64,000 nucleotides of DNA from Azoarcus indigens (GTDB taxonomy: Bacteria; Pseudomonadota; Gammaproteobacteria; Burkholderiales; Rhodocyclaceae): contig NZ_SNVV01000002.1 of the NCBI RefSeq assembly GCF_004361735.1, positions 248,001 through 312,000 of the forward strand, read 5' to 3'. A program made the position numbers and the translations under genes. Shown here one piece after another: positions 41,451 to 51,019 of this stretch. The notes below the pieces were generated by a model. The model was not told the DNA's origin. It searched no databases and saw only the letters and a list, made by a program, of their open reading frames with translations. Position 1 is the first letter of the stretch; the number at the start of each line of letters is the position of its first letter.

Positions 41451-42079
41451 CGCGCGAGCTCCAGTTCATCGACCCGCAGCCGCAGTCCCTCCTGGGAGAC
41501 CAGGGCCGGCACCTGGGCGATGCCGAGGCGGCGCGTGAGCAGGCCGTGCTGGTCGTAGTAGATGGGGATGCGCCAGGACTTCATCAGCTCCAGGTAGGAA
41601 CCGCCGACCAGGATGGGCTTGACGCGTCCCCGGTACGACGCCATCAGCTGCCGCGCCCGGCCGACCTGGCGCGGGTCGCGGGCGTCGAAGAACAGCAGGT
41701 GCCGGGACAGCGACACCACCTCCAGCGGGTTCTTGCGCGTACCGGCGGCAAACAGCAGCTCGCCTTGGGGGCCGAGGATGTTGCGATCGAGGGTGAAGCT
41801 CGGATCGACGTAGAAGGTCCGGGCGGTTTCGGTGGGGTGCAGGCCCGCCACCGGCGGCGGGTGCTTCACGGTCTCGGTGCCGCGGACCCGGGCTTCTTCT
41901 TCCAGGCGCTTGAGTTCGCCGCTGCGTTCCATGTCCCGCAAGCGCTGCTCGATCATCTGCAGCAGATGGGGTTCGCTGATCTCGTAGGTCGGGCCGATGA
42001 CTCCCAGTTCCACGGCGAATGCGGTGGGCGCAAGGAGGCTCAGACCCGTCGCGACGACGAGCGTCTTGAGTCTGGTCAT
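41447..42079 (-). CDS. traW: F-type conjugal transfer pilus assembly protein TraW
   Basis: A 210-aa periplasmic protein with a signal peptide (about 1-22). Typical motifs are GPTYEISEPHLLQMIEQRL after the signal and RIPIYYDQHGLLTRRLGI with VPALVSQEG at the end. The start at 42079 overlaps the stop of the preceding small gene as ATGA; the open frame upstream is a shadow. It is followed by traU (ATGA). Confidence 0.92.
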   Translation of the reverse strand: MTRLKTLVVATGLSLLAPTAFAVELGVIGPTYEISEPHLLQMIEQRLRDMERSGELKRLEEEARVRGTETVKHPPPVAGLHPTETARTFYVDPSFTLDRNILGPQGELLFAAGTRKNPLEVVSLSRHLLFFDARDPRQVGRARQLMASYRGRVKPILVGGSYLELMKSWRIPIYYDQHGLLTRRLGIAQVPALVSQEGLRLRVDELELAR

Positions 42080-42477
42080 GGCGTGCTCCCGCCAGGGCAG
42101 CGCACCTGCCGGGTCCATTGAGCTTCTCCCGCCGCATCCCGCAGGTGGCTGGCGCGGATCAGCCCCAGCAGCACCGGATCGCCGTCGCCCTGGGAAAGGG
42201 CACGGCGCAACTCGCTGGTGCGCATGGGGTGGCCGCAACGCCGCTGGAATGCCGCCAGGTAGGCCCGGGCCCCGGCTTCAGCGGCGGGGGCGATCTGCTG
42301 CAGCAAGCCCAGGTAGTCGTCGAGCGGCATCTCGTCGGCGTGGGCATCCGATTTTGGCAGCGGGCCGCGCGCCGGACTGGTTTGTCCCCACGCCGGCAGA
42401 GCGGCGGAGGCGGCGGCCAGGACGACGGCGGCGAGCCGGGGGGCGAGCCGCGACATCGGTGCGGTGCGATGCTTCAT
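42076..42477 (-). CDS. Small secreted protein between the T4SS peptidase and traW, unknown
   Basis: A 133-aa protein with a signal peptide (about 1-31, ending LPAWGQT). The mature part has two cysteines (RRCGHP and QVRCPGG) that could form a disulfide, and an Ala/Leu helical core. It lies 11 bp after the peptidase gene and overlaps traW as ATGA, so it is a stable part of this operon. F has no clear counterpart at this place. Function unknown. Confidence 0.8.
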   Translation of the reverse strand: MKHRTAPMSRLAPRLAAVVLAAASAALPAWGQTSPARGPLPKSDAHADEMPLDDYLGLLQQIAPAAEAGARAYLAAFQRRCGHPMRTSELRRALSQGDGDPVLLGLIRASHLRDAAGEAQWTRQVRCPGGSTP

Positions 42478-42488
42478 GCCGGCCTCCC

Positions 42489-43079
42489 TCAGAACAGCGG
42501 CACCGCGCGGCCGATCACCTGATCGGCGCGAACCAGCCCGCTCGCGGCGTAGCGCGAATCGAAGGAGTCGGGACTGGTGCCCTGCATGTAGAAGTAGCCG
42601 GGCGGAATGACCGTGGGCGCGATCGGTGCCAGCGGGCGCCGGTCGTGGGTGTGGGTCTTGGCGACTCCGACCGGCACGCCGTTGATGGCGACGGCGCGCC
42701 CCTGCACGCTGACCGTATCCCCGGGCAGCCCGCGGACGACCTTGAAGAAGGGCTGGCCGCGCAAGCCGGGGTAGTCGGCTTGCGCTGCGCCCGCGAAGGC
42801 GAACACCACGTAGTCGCCGCGATGCAGTTCTCCGGCATCGATCACCAGCAGCGCGACCCGGTAGGGCAGGCTGGGCGTCCAGTTGAACAGCACGGGCAGC
42901 CGCGGCGTCGCATCGACGAAAAGCCGCACATAGGCGAGGCCCCAGATCGCGAAGACCGGCAGGTAGAGATACCAGCGCCTACGCATATGGCGCAGGAAGT
43001 CGGCGAAATCGTCGAGGGCACGCCGCCCGAGGGAGCGGGGCGGGACTTGAGGTGCCACCGGGGAGATCGGCTCTTTCAT
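42489..43079 (-). CDS. S26 family signal peptidase of the T4SS (TrhF/TraF type)
   Basis: A 196-aa inner-membrane serine peptidase with one TM helix (about 36-54). The catalytic Ser is probably Ser70 in WTPSLPYR and the general base Lys113 in FFKVVRGLPGD. The C-terminal box SPDSFDSRYAASG is present. It likely processes the pilin or another secreted component of the system, as the TrhF-like peptidases of F-type elements do. The start at 43079 overlaps the trbI stop as ATGA. Confidence 0.88.
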   Translation of the reverse strand: MKEPISPVAPQVPPRSLGRRALDDFADFLRHMRRRWYLYLPVFAIWGLAYVRLFVDATPRLPVLFNWTPSLPYRVALLVIDAGELHRGDYVVFAFAGAAQADYPGLRGQPFFKVVRGLPGDTVSVQGRAVAINGVPVGVAKTHTHDRRPLAPIAPTVIPPGYFYMQGTSPDSFDSRYAASGLVRADQVIGRAVPLF

Positions 43080-43456
43080 GGAGCTTCCACCTTTCTGCGC
43101 AGTTGGGTGGTCAGGTCGACGGTGTTCGGCGTCGGTCCGGCGACAGCCGTCTTGAGGAGTACGAGGCAGCCGCATTCCCGCGGCAGCTCATCGAGGGCGG
43201 CCGGCAGGCGCTGGGCGAAGGTCTTCGCCATTGAGAGCGCCTTCTGCCGGTCTTCCTCCGAGTGGGGCTGACTCAGCGTCTCGGTCAGGATCTGGGTGAA
43301 CTCGGCTTCCTTGGCGCGGTACACCTCGGCCACATCCACCACGCCGATGACCAGGGCCGGCCGCAGCACCCAGCGGTCGTAGGCCGCGAGCGATGCGGCC
43401 ACCACGAACAGCGTCACCAAGCCGTGGGCGAGCCAGTGGAGAACGCTCGCTTTCAT
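43076..43456 (-). CDS. trbI: F-type conjugal transfer protein TrbI
   Basis: A 126-aa inner-membrane protein with one N-terminal TM helix (about 10-28) and a periplasmic part. The family segments VVDVAEVYRAKEAEF and KALSMAKTFAQRLPAALDELP match TrbI, which influences pilus outgrowth and retraction. It overlaps traC at its start and the peptidase at its end, both as ATGA. The location next to traC is as in F. Confidence 0.88.
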   Translation of the reverse strand: MKASVLHWLAHGLVTLFVVAASLAAYDRWVLRPALVIGVVDVAEVYRAKEAEFTQILTETLSQPHSEEDRQKALSMAKTFAQRLPAALDELPRECGCLVLLKTAVAGPTPNTVDLTTQLRRKVEAP

Positions 43457-46015
43457 ACCGCGTGCCCCCGGCGCCGCAACAGTTCGCTGATCGCCTCATC
43501 GATCGAGAGGCCCTGGGCGCGCAGTTCGTCGATGGGGGCGTTGTCCTCGAGCTTGTTGGAGAAGAGCAGGTGGGTGGCCGGATCGAGGATGGCGCGGGCA
43601 ACCCCTTCGCCCACCGGCGAGGAGATGTAGAGCTCGGAGAAGACGCCGGCCTCGGTGCGCAGCGAGTTCAGGAGGCGCTTTTTCGGCTCGTCCATGGTGA
43701 GCCGGCCCTTGCGGTCGAGCATCTCGATCGACTCGGGTTTCTGGCGCAGCAGGAAGACCCAGTCGGAGCAGTTGAAAGCAGCTTCCATCTGCGCCGAGCC
43801 GTAGAAGTCGTCGGCGCTTTGCGTCGCCGTGCCCAAGGCGCCGCCGTACTTGCGGGCGCGTCGGGCCGCCTCCTCGATCACGGCTGCCTTTACGGGATCG
43901 TCGGCGCCGATGTCCCCCAGCTGCTGCTTCAACTCGTCGACGAACAGTACCTTGCGCCGGTTGCGGGTCAGATACATCTCGCCGGTGATCCGGTGCAGCA
44001 GCAGGATATTGACTACCGCATGGAGGTCGGGCCGACGCTTCAGCTCCTCGTTCTCGATGACGATAAAGTCGTTGGAGAAATCGACGTTGTTCTTCCCCTC
44101 GAAGAAACGCTCGTACTGCCCGCCGCGCGCATAGGGGTTGAGCATGATGGCGAGGTCCTTGATGCGCTGATCATTGACCACGCCGAGTTCCTCGATGGTC
44201 CCGCCCTTGAAGGCATCGCGCAGCCCCGTGATGCGCAGCCCGTTCCCGTATTCGCGCCAGAGCTTCAAGACCATCGCCGAGATCGCCTTGTACTGGACCT
44301 CTTCCAGCGCGTGCTGCATTGAGCACATCTTGGCGATGCCCGGCACCAGCATGTCGATGTCTTCATTGATGTCGACGATGTGGGTGAACGGGTCGAGGCA
44401 GATGTCGACGTCCGGGCGGAACTCGATGTAGGTGCCCTGGGCCTTGCGGCACAGCTTCTCGAAGGAGCGCCCGAGGTCGAGCATCCAGACCTTGGCGCCG
44501 ATGGCACGGTAGGACCACGCCATCTCGTTCATCAGCACCGACTTGCCCGAGCCCGGGGGCGCCGATGATGGCGAAGTTGTAGTTGCCCAGGTCGTTGTCG
44601 AAGATGTCCAGGGTCATCAACTGGCCACGCCGGCCGCCGAAGACCAAGGCCGGGGTGCGCGTGCCGCGCCACTCGGCGATCAGCGGCGCCATGTGGATGG
44701 CGTTGGCCATCGTCTTGCGCGTGACCCGGCGCATCTTCACCAGGTCCTTGTGGAACTTCTCGGTCAGCGTCATGGGGAGGCTCGCCAGCAACGCCTGGCG
44801 GTGCATGTAGGCGTCGGCGTTGAGCTGGAAGCCGCGGCCGCGCCAGATGGCGTTGGCGGCTTCGTGGGCGGCGACCGCCTTCCCGGGGGCGGTGAAGAGC
44901 GCTAACTGGTGGTAGAGGCTCACCAGGCTGCCGCCGGTGTCGATGGCATCCGCCGCGGCGGTCCAGTCGTCCAATTTCTTTTTCACATCGGGCATGACGT
45001 CGGCCATCTTGGACTTGGCGTTCTGCGTCGCCCGCACATGGTTGGCGGTCACCACCGACTTGGTGACGTTGGGGTCGAGCACATGCACGCCCAGCGTCAG
45101 CAGGAAGGGCGCGCTGTACTGCAGCGCCGGTTGCATCAGGTCGCCGATGAGGGAACCCATCTGCCAGAGCGCGAAGCGTTCCGGGAAGCTCTTGATCGAG
45201 TAGAAGCGCGCCTCCAGCACCTCGGGACTGGCTTCCTTCCAGAGGGTGAGGCCGCCCGGATGGGGATCCTGGATGGTGTCGAAGTCCACGATCTGGTCGC
45301 GCAGCTCGCGGCCGTCGTCGTAGTGCAGGTCGGGGGCGTCGGTCTGCGAGATGCGGTCCGGATTGGTGAAGAGGGCGCACCAGTTGATCAGATCGGCTGC
45401 GTCGCAGACACGGTTCGGGAGCGAGGCCGAGCGCAGCGTCGAGGCCATCGAGTCGCGCAGCGCCATCAATTCGTCGCGCCGGTTGAGGTCTTCTGCGTCG
45501 CCCGGGAAGGCGACGGAGAGCATCAGGCGGAAGTCCCGGATCGTGTAGTGGAAGCCCGCCGTGAGCGAGGTCTGCGCGCCCTGCAGCAGGTGGCCGACAC
45601 GCTGGCGGGCGAGCTTCCTGAACAGGTTGCCGTTGCGGGCCGGGCGGCCCCAAGCTTTGGCCTGTTCGGCCTGGGTCGCGTCCTCGACCCGCAGGTTGGC
45701 GTAGCGGCGCAAGGGCTCGCGCACCTGGGGCGAGGCGAAGAGGTGGAACTGGATGCCGGTGCCGGTCGGGCAGTTGGCATAGAGTGAGACCAGGACTTCC
45801 GCCATGCGCTCGTCGGCGCCGGACTGGGGCATGAGTTCCAGCAGGAAGCCCATGCTGTCGCGATTGACGAAGATCTTCTCGGCGGCGAGGTAGGCGGAGT
45901 AGGGCAGCCAGTTGGCGAACTGCTCGGCCGGCGTCTCCACCGGCCGGCTGAAGGCGAAGCGCGGTGCCTCGGAGCGGCTGCGGGGTGTAGGGGTGTCGAG
46001 ATGCGGGGTGCTCAT
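43453..46015 (-). pseudogene. traC: traC (VirB4-like T4SS ATPase), frameshifted in the Walker A loop
   Basis: The two frames together give an 853-aa TraC, the AAA+ ATPase that powers F-pilus assembly at the inner membrane. The N-terminal part MSTPHLDTPTPRSRSEAPRF to NYNFAIIGAPG reads in one frame (46015 down to about 44560). SGKSVLMNEMAWSYRAIGAK and the rest read in another (about 44550 to 43453). One extra base in the G/C run at 44551-44561 breaks GAPGSGKS exactly in the P-loop. The span is 3n+1, as expected for a single insertion. It is either a sequencing error or a real inactivation of the pilus motor. The rest of both halves is well preserved. Confidence 0.85.
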
Positions 46016-46022
46016 GACGTCC

Positions 46023-46622
46023 TCACTGTGCGCGGCTGGCGCCGGGTCCGGTGACGGTTGGCCGCTGCAGCAAGCTTGGCGCGACCGGCGAGTTGCCTCC
46101 GGGGTTCGATTCGGTGGCGGTACCCGGAGCGGACTTAGTTGGCAAGTTCGGCGGCGGCTTCAGTGGTGCATAGGCGTCGCGGATCTGGCGCTGCATGTGG
46201 TCGATCAGCCATTGGCCGTTGTCGACCTGCACGTACACGTAACCCTGGTCGTACAGGTCACCGTCCGCGTCTTCCCAAGGCTTGATCCACAGGCGCAGGA
46301 CGCCGGCCTGCGAGCGCAAGGGGCTGGGCGTCACGCCGGGACCGGCATCGCCGGCGGTTGCGGGAGATGCGGCGCGCGTCGCCGTTTGGGGCGCCCGCTC
46401 GTCGGATTCCTCTTGGCGGGCGGCGGAGGTGCGCTGCGCCCGCTGGTTGGGCAGGTTGTGATGCAGGGCATTGGCATAGGTGCCAGACACCGAATCGCAG
46501 GCGACCCCTTCGGGCGCCTTGCAGGCGTACTTCGAGTCGCCACCCAGTCCCGACATGTTCATGCAGGCACCCAGGGGGAGGAGCAGGCAGGCCGTGGCGA
46601 TGCGCAGGATGAGGGTCTTCAT
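46023..46622 (-). CDS. traV: F-type T4SS outer-membrane lipoprotein TraV
   Basis: A 199-aa lipoprotein with lipobox LPLGAC, so the lipidated Cys is residue 20. Two further Cys ([17 protein letters not shown]) match the TraV pattern. TraV links TraK to the outer membrane and the TraB core. The last third is Pro-rich. It overlaps dsbC at its start (ATGA) and lies 7 bp before traC. Confidence 0.9.
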   Translation of the reverse strand: MKTLILRIATACLLLPLGACMNMSGLGGDSKYACKAPEGVACDSVSGTYANALHHNLPNQRAQRTSAARQEESDERAPQTATRAASPATAGDAGPGVTPSPLRSQAGVLRLWIKPWEDADGDLYDQGYVYVQVDNGQWLIDHMQRQIRDAYAPLKPPPNLPTKSAPGTATESNPGGNSPVAPSLLQRPTVTGPGASRAQ

Positions 46623-47422
46623 GGCTGCCGCTCCGGGATGCCGGCCTGGGCGAGTCGCGCCTTCAGCACCGTGCGCCCGACGAAGCCTTCGGTACGCGTG
46701 CCATCTGCCCAGACCAGGGTGGGCGTGCCTTGCAAGCCGAGGCGGCGGGCCAACTCCAGGTTGCGGGCGATGGGGTGGTCGCAGGTGGCGCCGGGACTGA
46801 GGAGCGTCTCGTCGCTCCGGAGCATCAGGCGCTCCCAGGCCTGCTCACGATCGGCCGCGCACCACACCGCGATCGGTTTGGTCTCGCCCTGGAAGGGCAT
46901 GAGGAAGGTGTAGACGGTGACGTTGTCGAGGCTCGCCAACTCCGGCTCCAACTGCTGGCAGTAGGGGCAGTTGGGATCGCTGAAGACGGCGAGCCGGCGC
47001 TCGCCCTTGCCGCGCACCGTCTTGATCGCATCGGCCAGCGGCAACTGGTCGAAGGCAATCGGCGGGATTGGCGTTTGCACGTCGGCAGAGTCTGCCGGGC
47101 TACCGGTGCGCGCCGCCTGCGCCAGCTTCGGGCCGGTGAGGTCCTGCAGGGTCTCGGTGTCGAACAGCCGGCCGAACAGGAAATAGCGCGGGGCGCTCGC
47201 CGAGACGTAGGCGACGTTGCCGTCCATCCAGACCTCAAAAAGGCCGGCCACCGGGGAGCGCGTGACCTCGGTGAAGCGCGTGCCGGGATGGGCCTTCTGC
47301 AAGGCGGCCAGGAGGCGCGATTCGTCGGACGTCGCGGCGTGCGCCGGCGGGAATGCGCCCGCGAACGCTGTGACCAGCGCGATCGCCGCGAGGCGGCCGC
47401 GCACGGCTTCAGTAGTTGCCAT
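46619..47422 (-). CDS. dsbC: T4SS-linked DsbC-type disulfide isomerase
   Basis: A 267-aa periplasmic protein with a signal peptide (about 1-30) and a DsbC layout: an N-terminal dimerisation region then a thioredoxin domain with NCPYC at 152-155 and the cis-Pro loop [10 protein letters not shown]. It would rearrange disulfides in TraN, TraU and TraV. The start at 47422 overlaps the traB end by 14 nt and gives a proper signal peptide; a longer open frame upstream is a shadow of traB. SXT-type elements carry dsbC at a similar place. Confidence 0.9.
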   Translation of the reverse strand: MATTEAVRGRLAAIALVTAFAGAFPPAHAATSDESRLLAALQKAHPGTRFTEVTRSPVAGLFEVWMDGNVAYVSASAPRYFLFGRLFDTETLQDLTGPKLAQAARTGSPADSADVQTPIPPIAFDQLPLADAIKTVRGKGERRLAVFSDPNCPYCQQLEPELASLDNVTVYTFLMPFQGETKPIAVWCAADREQAWERLMLRSDETLLSPGATCDHPIARNLELARRLGLQGTPTLVWADGTRTEGFVGRTVLKARLAQAGIPERQP

Positions 47423-48767
47423 CGTCGGAGGTCTCCAGGTAGCGGGTTTCGGGAGAGGCGGGGAAGCGCGATGCCGGGGCGGTATTCGCGGCCATCGGCA
47501 CGTCGATGCGCACGCCCTTGGTGATCTCCACGTCGATCTCGCGGCCGGCATCGACCTCGATGACCGGGAAGGTGTTCTCGGCGAGCTTGATGTAGTACTG
47601 GGCCAGGCGGTCCAGCGCCTTGCCGACCCCGGTGCCGAGGCCGGCACGGTAGGCTTCGGCGCCGGTGGCACTGGCGACAGTGCCCAGCGCCGAGGTGCTG
47701 TATTCAGTTGACGAGGTCGCGAGGCCCTGGCCGATGCCGCTCACTACGCCAGCCAGCAGCGCATTGGCGAGCATCTGGCCCTGCTTGGTGACCAGGCGCC
47801 CGCGCATGCCGACCTTGCCGTCCTCGCCGTAGACGCTGCCCTGGATCTTCACTTCCAGCGTGGCGCCGTCGGCCCGCACGCAGGACAGGCTCTCGGTGCG
47901 CAGATAGGCGCGCTCGGAGCTGATGTCACCGTAGCCGGCCGCGATCACGAAGCACTCGCGGTATTCGCCGCGGAAGCGATTCGGTAGCACGCTGTTGTCC
48001 GAGAGGCGGATCAGCACCGGGTGGGGGTTGGCCTGGGACTGGCCTCCGGTGGGCGCATCGAGCCCGCCCAACAAGGTGCCGCGTGTGAAACTCACCGGCA
48101 GAAAGGTGGAAAGGGTAGGTGGGGTCCGCGCCCCGGCGCCCGACGCCAGGGCCGTTTCTGTGTTCGATGCCGGTCTGGAACCAGTGTTGGCCCGGGATCG
48201 ATCGCCCAGGGAGATGCGGGTGATCGTGGGTATGGCCGGCGCGATCGCGGGTGGGGGCAGGTTCCCCGGGACGCCGGGAGGCATCGCGCCCGCCGATATT
48301 GCCTTGGGCGGCGGCGCCGGCGGCATGGAGGTCGGCGGATCTACCGGCTTCGGCGGGGCCGGTGTGGCGGCGGCCTGTTGGGCCGAGGTGAGCCGCTGTT
48401 CCAACTCCGCGAAGCGCTGCAGTGTCTTCGCCTCGAAGGCCTGGCGGTCCTTGTTTAGCCGTGCTTGCTCCTCGCGCTCGGCTTCGTACTGAGCGAGCTT
48501 GCGTCCTGCCGTGCCGACCCATTGGTCCACCGGGTTGACCTGGCCGCCGGGCGGCATGACGCCGATGTTGGTGACGGTGCCGGGTTGCCCGGCGGCGGTG
48601 CGGGCCTCGCCGTTCCTGGCGCTGGAGCCGGTGACGGCGAAGATCAGCCAGAGGATGCCGACGCCGCCGGCGACGATGGCCCCCAGCATCGCGTACTGGC
48701 GCTGCTTGGGCGACAGGCGTTCCAACAGTGCGCGTAGGGCGTGGGCGGGTTGGCGCGGCGCGTTCAT
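47409..48767 (-). CDS. traB: F-type T4SS core protein TraB (VirB10-like)
   Basis: A 452-aa protein spanning from the inner membrane to the outer-membrane core. One TM helix (about 24-46), a coiled-coil stretch (about 85-135), a long Pro-rich linker ([20 protein letters not shown]) and a C-terminal VirB10 domain with [18 protein letters not shown]. The start at 48767, giving [14 protein letters not shown], overlaps the traK stop as ATGA. The open frame continues upstream to 49637 only because the traK N terminus happens to be in the same frame after its frameshift. Confidence 0.92.
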   Translation of the reverse strand: MNAPRQPAHALRALLERLSPKQRQYAMLGAIVAGGVGILWLIFAVTGSSARNGEARTAAGQPGTVTNIGVMPPGGQVNPVDQWVGTAGRKLAQYEAEREEQARLNKDRQAFEAKTLQRFAELEQRLTSAQQAAATPAPPKPVDPPTSMPPAPPPKAISAGAMPPGVPGNLPPPAIAPAIPTITRISLGDRSRANTGSRPASNTETALASGAGARTPPTLSTFLPVSFTRGTLLGGLDAPTGGQSQANPHPVLIRLSDNSVLPNRFRGEYRECFVIAAGYGDISSERAYLRTESLSCVRADGATLEVKIQGSVYGEDGKVGMRGRLVTKQGQMLANALLAGVVSGIGQGLATSSTEYSTSALGTVASATGAEAYRAGLGTGVGKALDRLAQYYIKLAENTFPVIEVDAGREIDVEITKGVRIDVPMAANTAPASRFPASPETRYLETSDDGNY

Positions 48768-49637
48768 CGCCCACCTCCGCGCCGGATCACGTAGACGCTG
48801 GTGCTCTCGCCGGGGCGCAGGTTGTGGTGCTCGATGGCGATGCCGGCGACCTCGCCGCCGTCTCGGTCGAACTCCTGCTCCGCCACCACCATGGGTTCGG
48901 TGCCGACGTTCTGCAGCAGGAACTTCTCGCCGATGAGACCGCGCCCCTCGTACTGGCGTACCAAGGAGAAGCGCACTTCGGTCCACAGCTGGATCGCGCG
49001 GTGCGCTTCTTCCACCTGGATGTCCGCCGGCACACGGTCCGAGGCCATCGCCACCAGCAGGGCCTTCATCGCCCGGATGGGATTCGGCGACGGCCCGGCC
49101 GCTGCTTGAGTCGCCCCCGTCACCCTGAACGCCTTGGGCGTCTTGTCGCGAATGACGATGGTATCGGCCGGCGTGTCGGCGCGGCGCAGCAGCAGGGTGT
49201 AGGTGGCGCCGGCCGACGAGACGAACAGGTTGATCGGCTTGGCCGAGTCGCCCACGGGGCGGATGTAGATTTCGCCCTTGTCGCGGTCGCACTCCAGCAC
49301 GATCTCGCCGCCCGGATTGATCACCGGCAGGCCGGCCCCCGGGCGCCGTCGCCCCCGGGCTCGCGGGCAGCGCCGGAGACGGGCCGCAGTTGCTCGACAG
49401 AATGTTGCCGAACACGTCGGTGATTGGCGCGTGCTCGATGCGGATGCGCGTCGGCTCCTTGATCGAGAGGATGGCTTCGACCGAAACGCCGTCGCTGGCC
49501 TCGACGAGTTGCAGGGCATGGGCGGGCGCTGCCAGGATGACCGCGGCGACCGTGGCAATCGCCGACAACGCCTGTCCGATGCGCTGCCGCGGCAGCGGTG
49601 CCGTGGCTAGACTACTTGCTGATCTATTTGCTCGCAT
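48764..49637 (-). pseudogene. traK: traK (secretin-like T4SS core protein), frameshifted
   Basis: The two frames together give a 290-aa TraK, the VirB9-like outer-membrane ring protein. The signal peptide and start (MRANRSASSLATAPLPRQRI to NILSSNCGPSPALP) read in one frame. LPVINPGGEIVLECDRDKGE and onward to [11 protein letters not shown] read in another. The shift lies at the C5G3 run 49336-49343 and is one extra base. The start at 49637 has GGAGGTGCCCT before it and overlaps the traE stop. It may be a sequencing error; as written, the gene would be broken. Confidence 0.82.
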
Positions 49638-50190
49638 AGGGCACCTCCTTGAAGGCTTTCAGGTGCATGCGCGCGCCGGCGTAGCTGAACTCGATCAGGT
49701 AGGCCTTGAGCTCGTTCGCCGTCTCGAAGCCATTGACCAGGGTGCGCAGGCGCCCGCGGATGACGACGCTCTGCGCCGCTTCGCTGGGGACAAGTTGCTG
49801 GGGCGCGAACACGGTGGCGGCGTTGATGCGCTTCAGGCGCTCGGCTTCCACTTCCTGCCGAGTCTTGAGCGGGCCGTACTGCTCGGGCTCGACGTAGCCC
49901 AAGAGGACGTCCTTCTTCCAGTCGATCGACGCCGGAGTCACGTCGAGGATCAGCCAGGCGATGAAGCTGCCCATCTGCTCGAGATATTCGTGGCTGGCCT
50001 GGTCGCGGGTGACCCAGAAGGTCTGGGTGAGGGCGGGCGGCACGACGATCGTGCGTACCGTCCCCAACAGGTTGAGGATGACCACCAGGGCGAGGATCTG
50101 GCCGGCAGCCAGCACGCCGACCGCCAGGCCGAGCCCGCGATTGCGGCGCCGCATCTCCTTGATGTCGCCGTTGAGCCGTTCGAAGTCCAT
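49624..50190 (-). CDS. traE: F-type T4SS protein TraE (VirB5/VirB8-like)
   Basis: A 188-aa inner-membrane protein with one TM helix (about 20-42) and a periplasmic domain. The family pattern MDFERLNGDIKEMRRRNR, then LTQTFWVTRDQASHEYLEQM, matches TraE. The start at 50190 is chosen for the GGGAGAA site 6 bp upstream; the open frame continues another 19 codons. It lies between traL and traK as in F. Confidence 0.92.
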   Translation of the reverse strand: MDFERLNGDIKEMRRRNRGLGLAVGVLAAGQILALVVILNLLGTVRTIVVPPALTQTFWVTRDQASHEYLEQMGSFIAWLILDVTPASIDWKKDVLLGYVEPEQYGPLKTRQEVEAERLKRINAATVFAPQQLVPSEAAQSVVIRGRLRTLVNGFETANELKAYLIEFSYAGARMHLKAFKEVPYASK

Positions 50191-50206
50191 GGGCGTTCTC
50201 CCGGCC

Positions 50207-50506
50207 TCAACCGACCATGCGGCGCAGGTGCGAGGGCGGGGTCGCACGCATCGCGGTCAGGGGAATCGCGGGCAGATGCCAGTACAACCAGTGGATGGCA
50301 TAGGCCGGGTGCTTGTCCGCCTTCAGCCGTGAGATCCAGCGCGAGAGGAAGATGCCCGTCGCCAGGCAGATGGCGAAGGACATCCTCGTGCCGGACAGGT
50401 AGCCGACGAAGAACATGAGAACGACCGGCGCCGCGACATCGACGTCCCAGAAGCCGATCTTCCACTGGTCGTCCAGACGACGGGGAATGTAGGTGTCGGT
50501 GCGCAT
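50207..50506 (-). CDS. traL: F-type T4SS membrane protein TraL (VirB3-like)
   Basis: A 99-aa inner-membrane protein with two close hydrophobic segments (about 25-55). The N terminus YIPRRLDDQWKIGFWDVD is the TraL signature. It follows the pilin gene by 28 bp and precedes traE by 16 bp, the order seen in F. Confidence 0.93.
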   Translation of the reverse strand: MRTDTYIPRRLDDQWKIGFWDVDVAAPVVLMFFVGYLSGTRMSFAICLATGIFLSRWISRLKADKHPAYAIHWLYWHLPAIPLTAMRATPPSHLRRMVG

Positions 50507-50534
50507 GCCGGTTTCCCAGTGCTCGAGGCAGGCG

Positions 50535-50885
50535 TCAGACCACCACGCCCATGATCGCGCCGGCGATTACCAGGCCGACGGCGGCGAAGATGGCGAGGCC
50601 GACGTAGAACAGAACGGGACCGAAGTTGCGCAGCGCGGAGAGGGAAATCAGCGCGACGACGAAGCCGATGAAGCCGACCAGCGCCTTGATTCCCGGCCCC
50701 AGATCGGCGAGTTGGGTCAGGGCCGAGGTGAGCGGGCCGGTGATGCCGGTGAAGGCGACCAAGTCCAGGGCGTAGCCGGGGAAGGCGGCGCAGAGGCCGA
50801 GCACGATCGTCGCGAGCAGCATCGCGACGGTCATCGGCTTGCGCGGGGAAACGCGGGGGGAAGCGACGAGCACTGCAGTGTTCAT
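50535..50885 (-). CDS. traA: Conjugative pilin TraA (putative)
   Basis: A 116-aa protein with a basic N terminus and a long leader (about 1-40), followed by a mature part with two hydrophobic helices (about 66-85 and 90-114). This layout matches prepilins of F/SXT-type systems. A GGAGG site lies just before the start. Its place directly before traL supports the pilin call. Processing may be by the S26 peptidase encoded downstream. Confidence 0.85.
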   Translation of the reverse strand: MNTAVLVASPRVSPRKPMTVAMLLATIVLGLCAAFPGYALDLVAFTGITGPLTSALTQLADLGPGIKALVGFIGFVVALISLSALRNFGPVLFYVGLAIFAAVGLVIAGAIMGVVV

Positions 50886-51019
50886 GAAAACCTCCGGGAA
50901 TGGATTGAGCGTTGAACGGGGGTAGGGGAGACGGGTGGGCGTGTGGATGCGCCTGCGGGTGGGAGCGTGATGGCTCGACGGGTGAACGAGTTCGAGATCG
51001 GCGAACGACCGGCACGAGG

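Noticed and set aside
44363-46015. A 550-aa TraC ending in an Arg/His/Pro-rich tail
   Set aside because: The tail after GAPG is out-of-frame translation; the true continuation is in the other frame.
47409-49637. A single 742-codon minus-strand open frame that looks like a TraK-TraB fusion
   Set aside because: Only its first ~85 codons are TraK and its last ~452 are TraB; the middle is an out-of-frame reading of traK. An inserted base in traK explains it.
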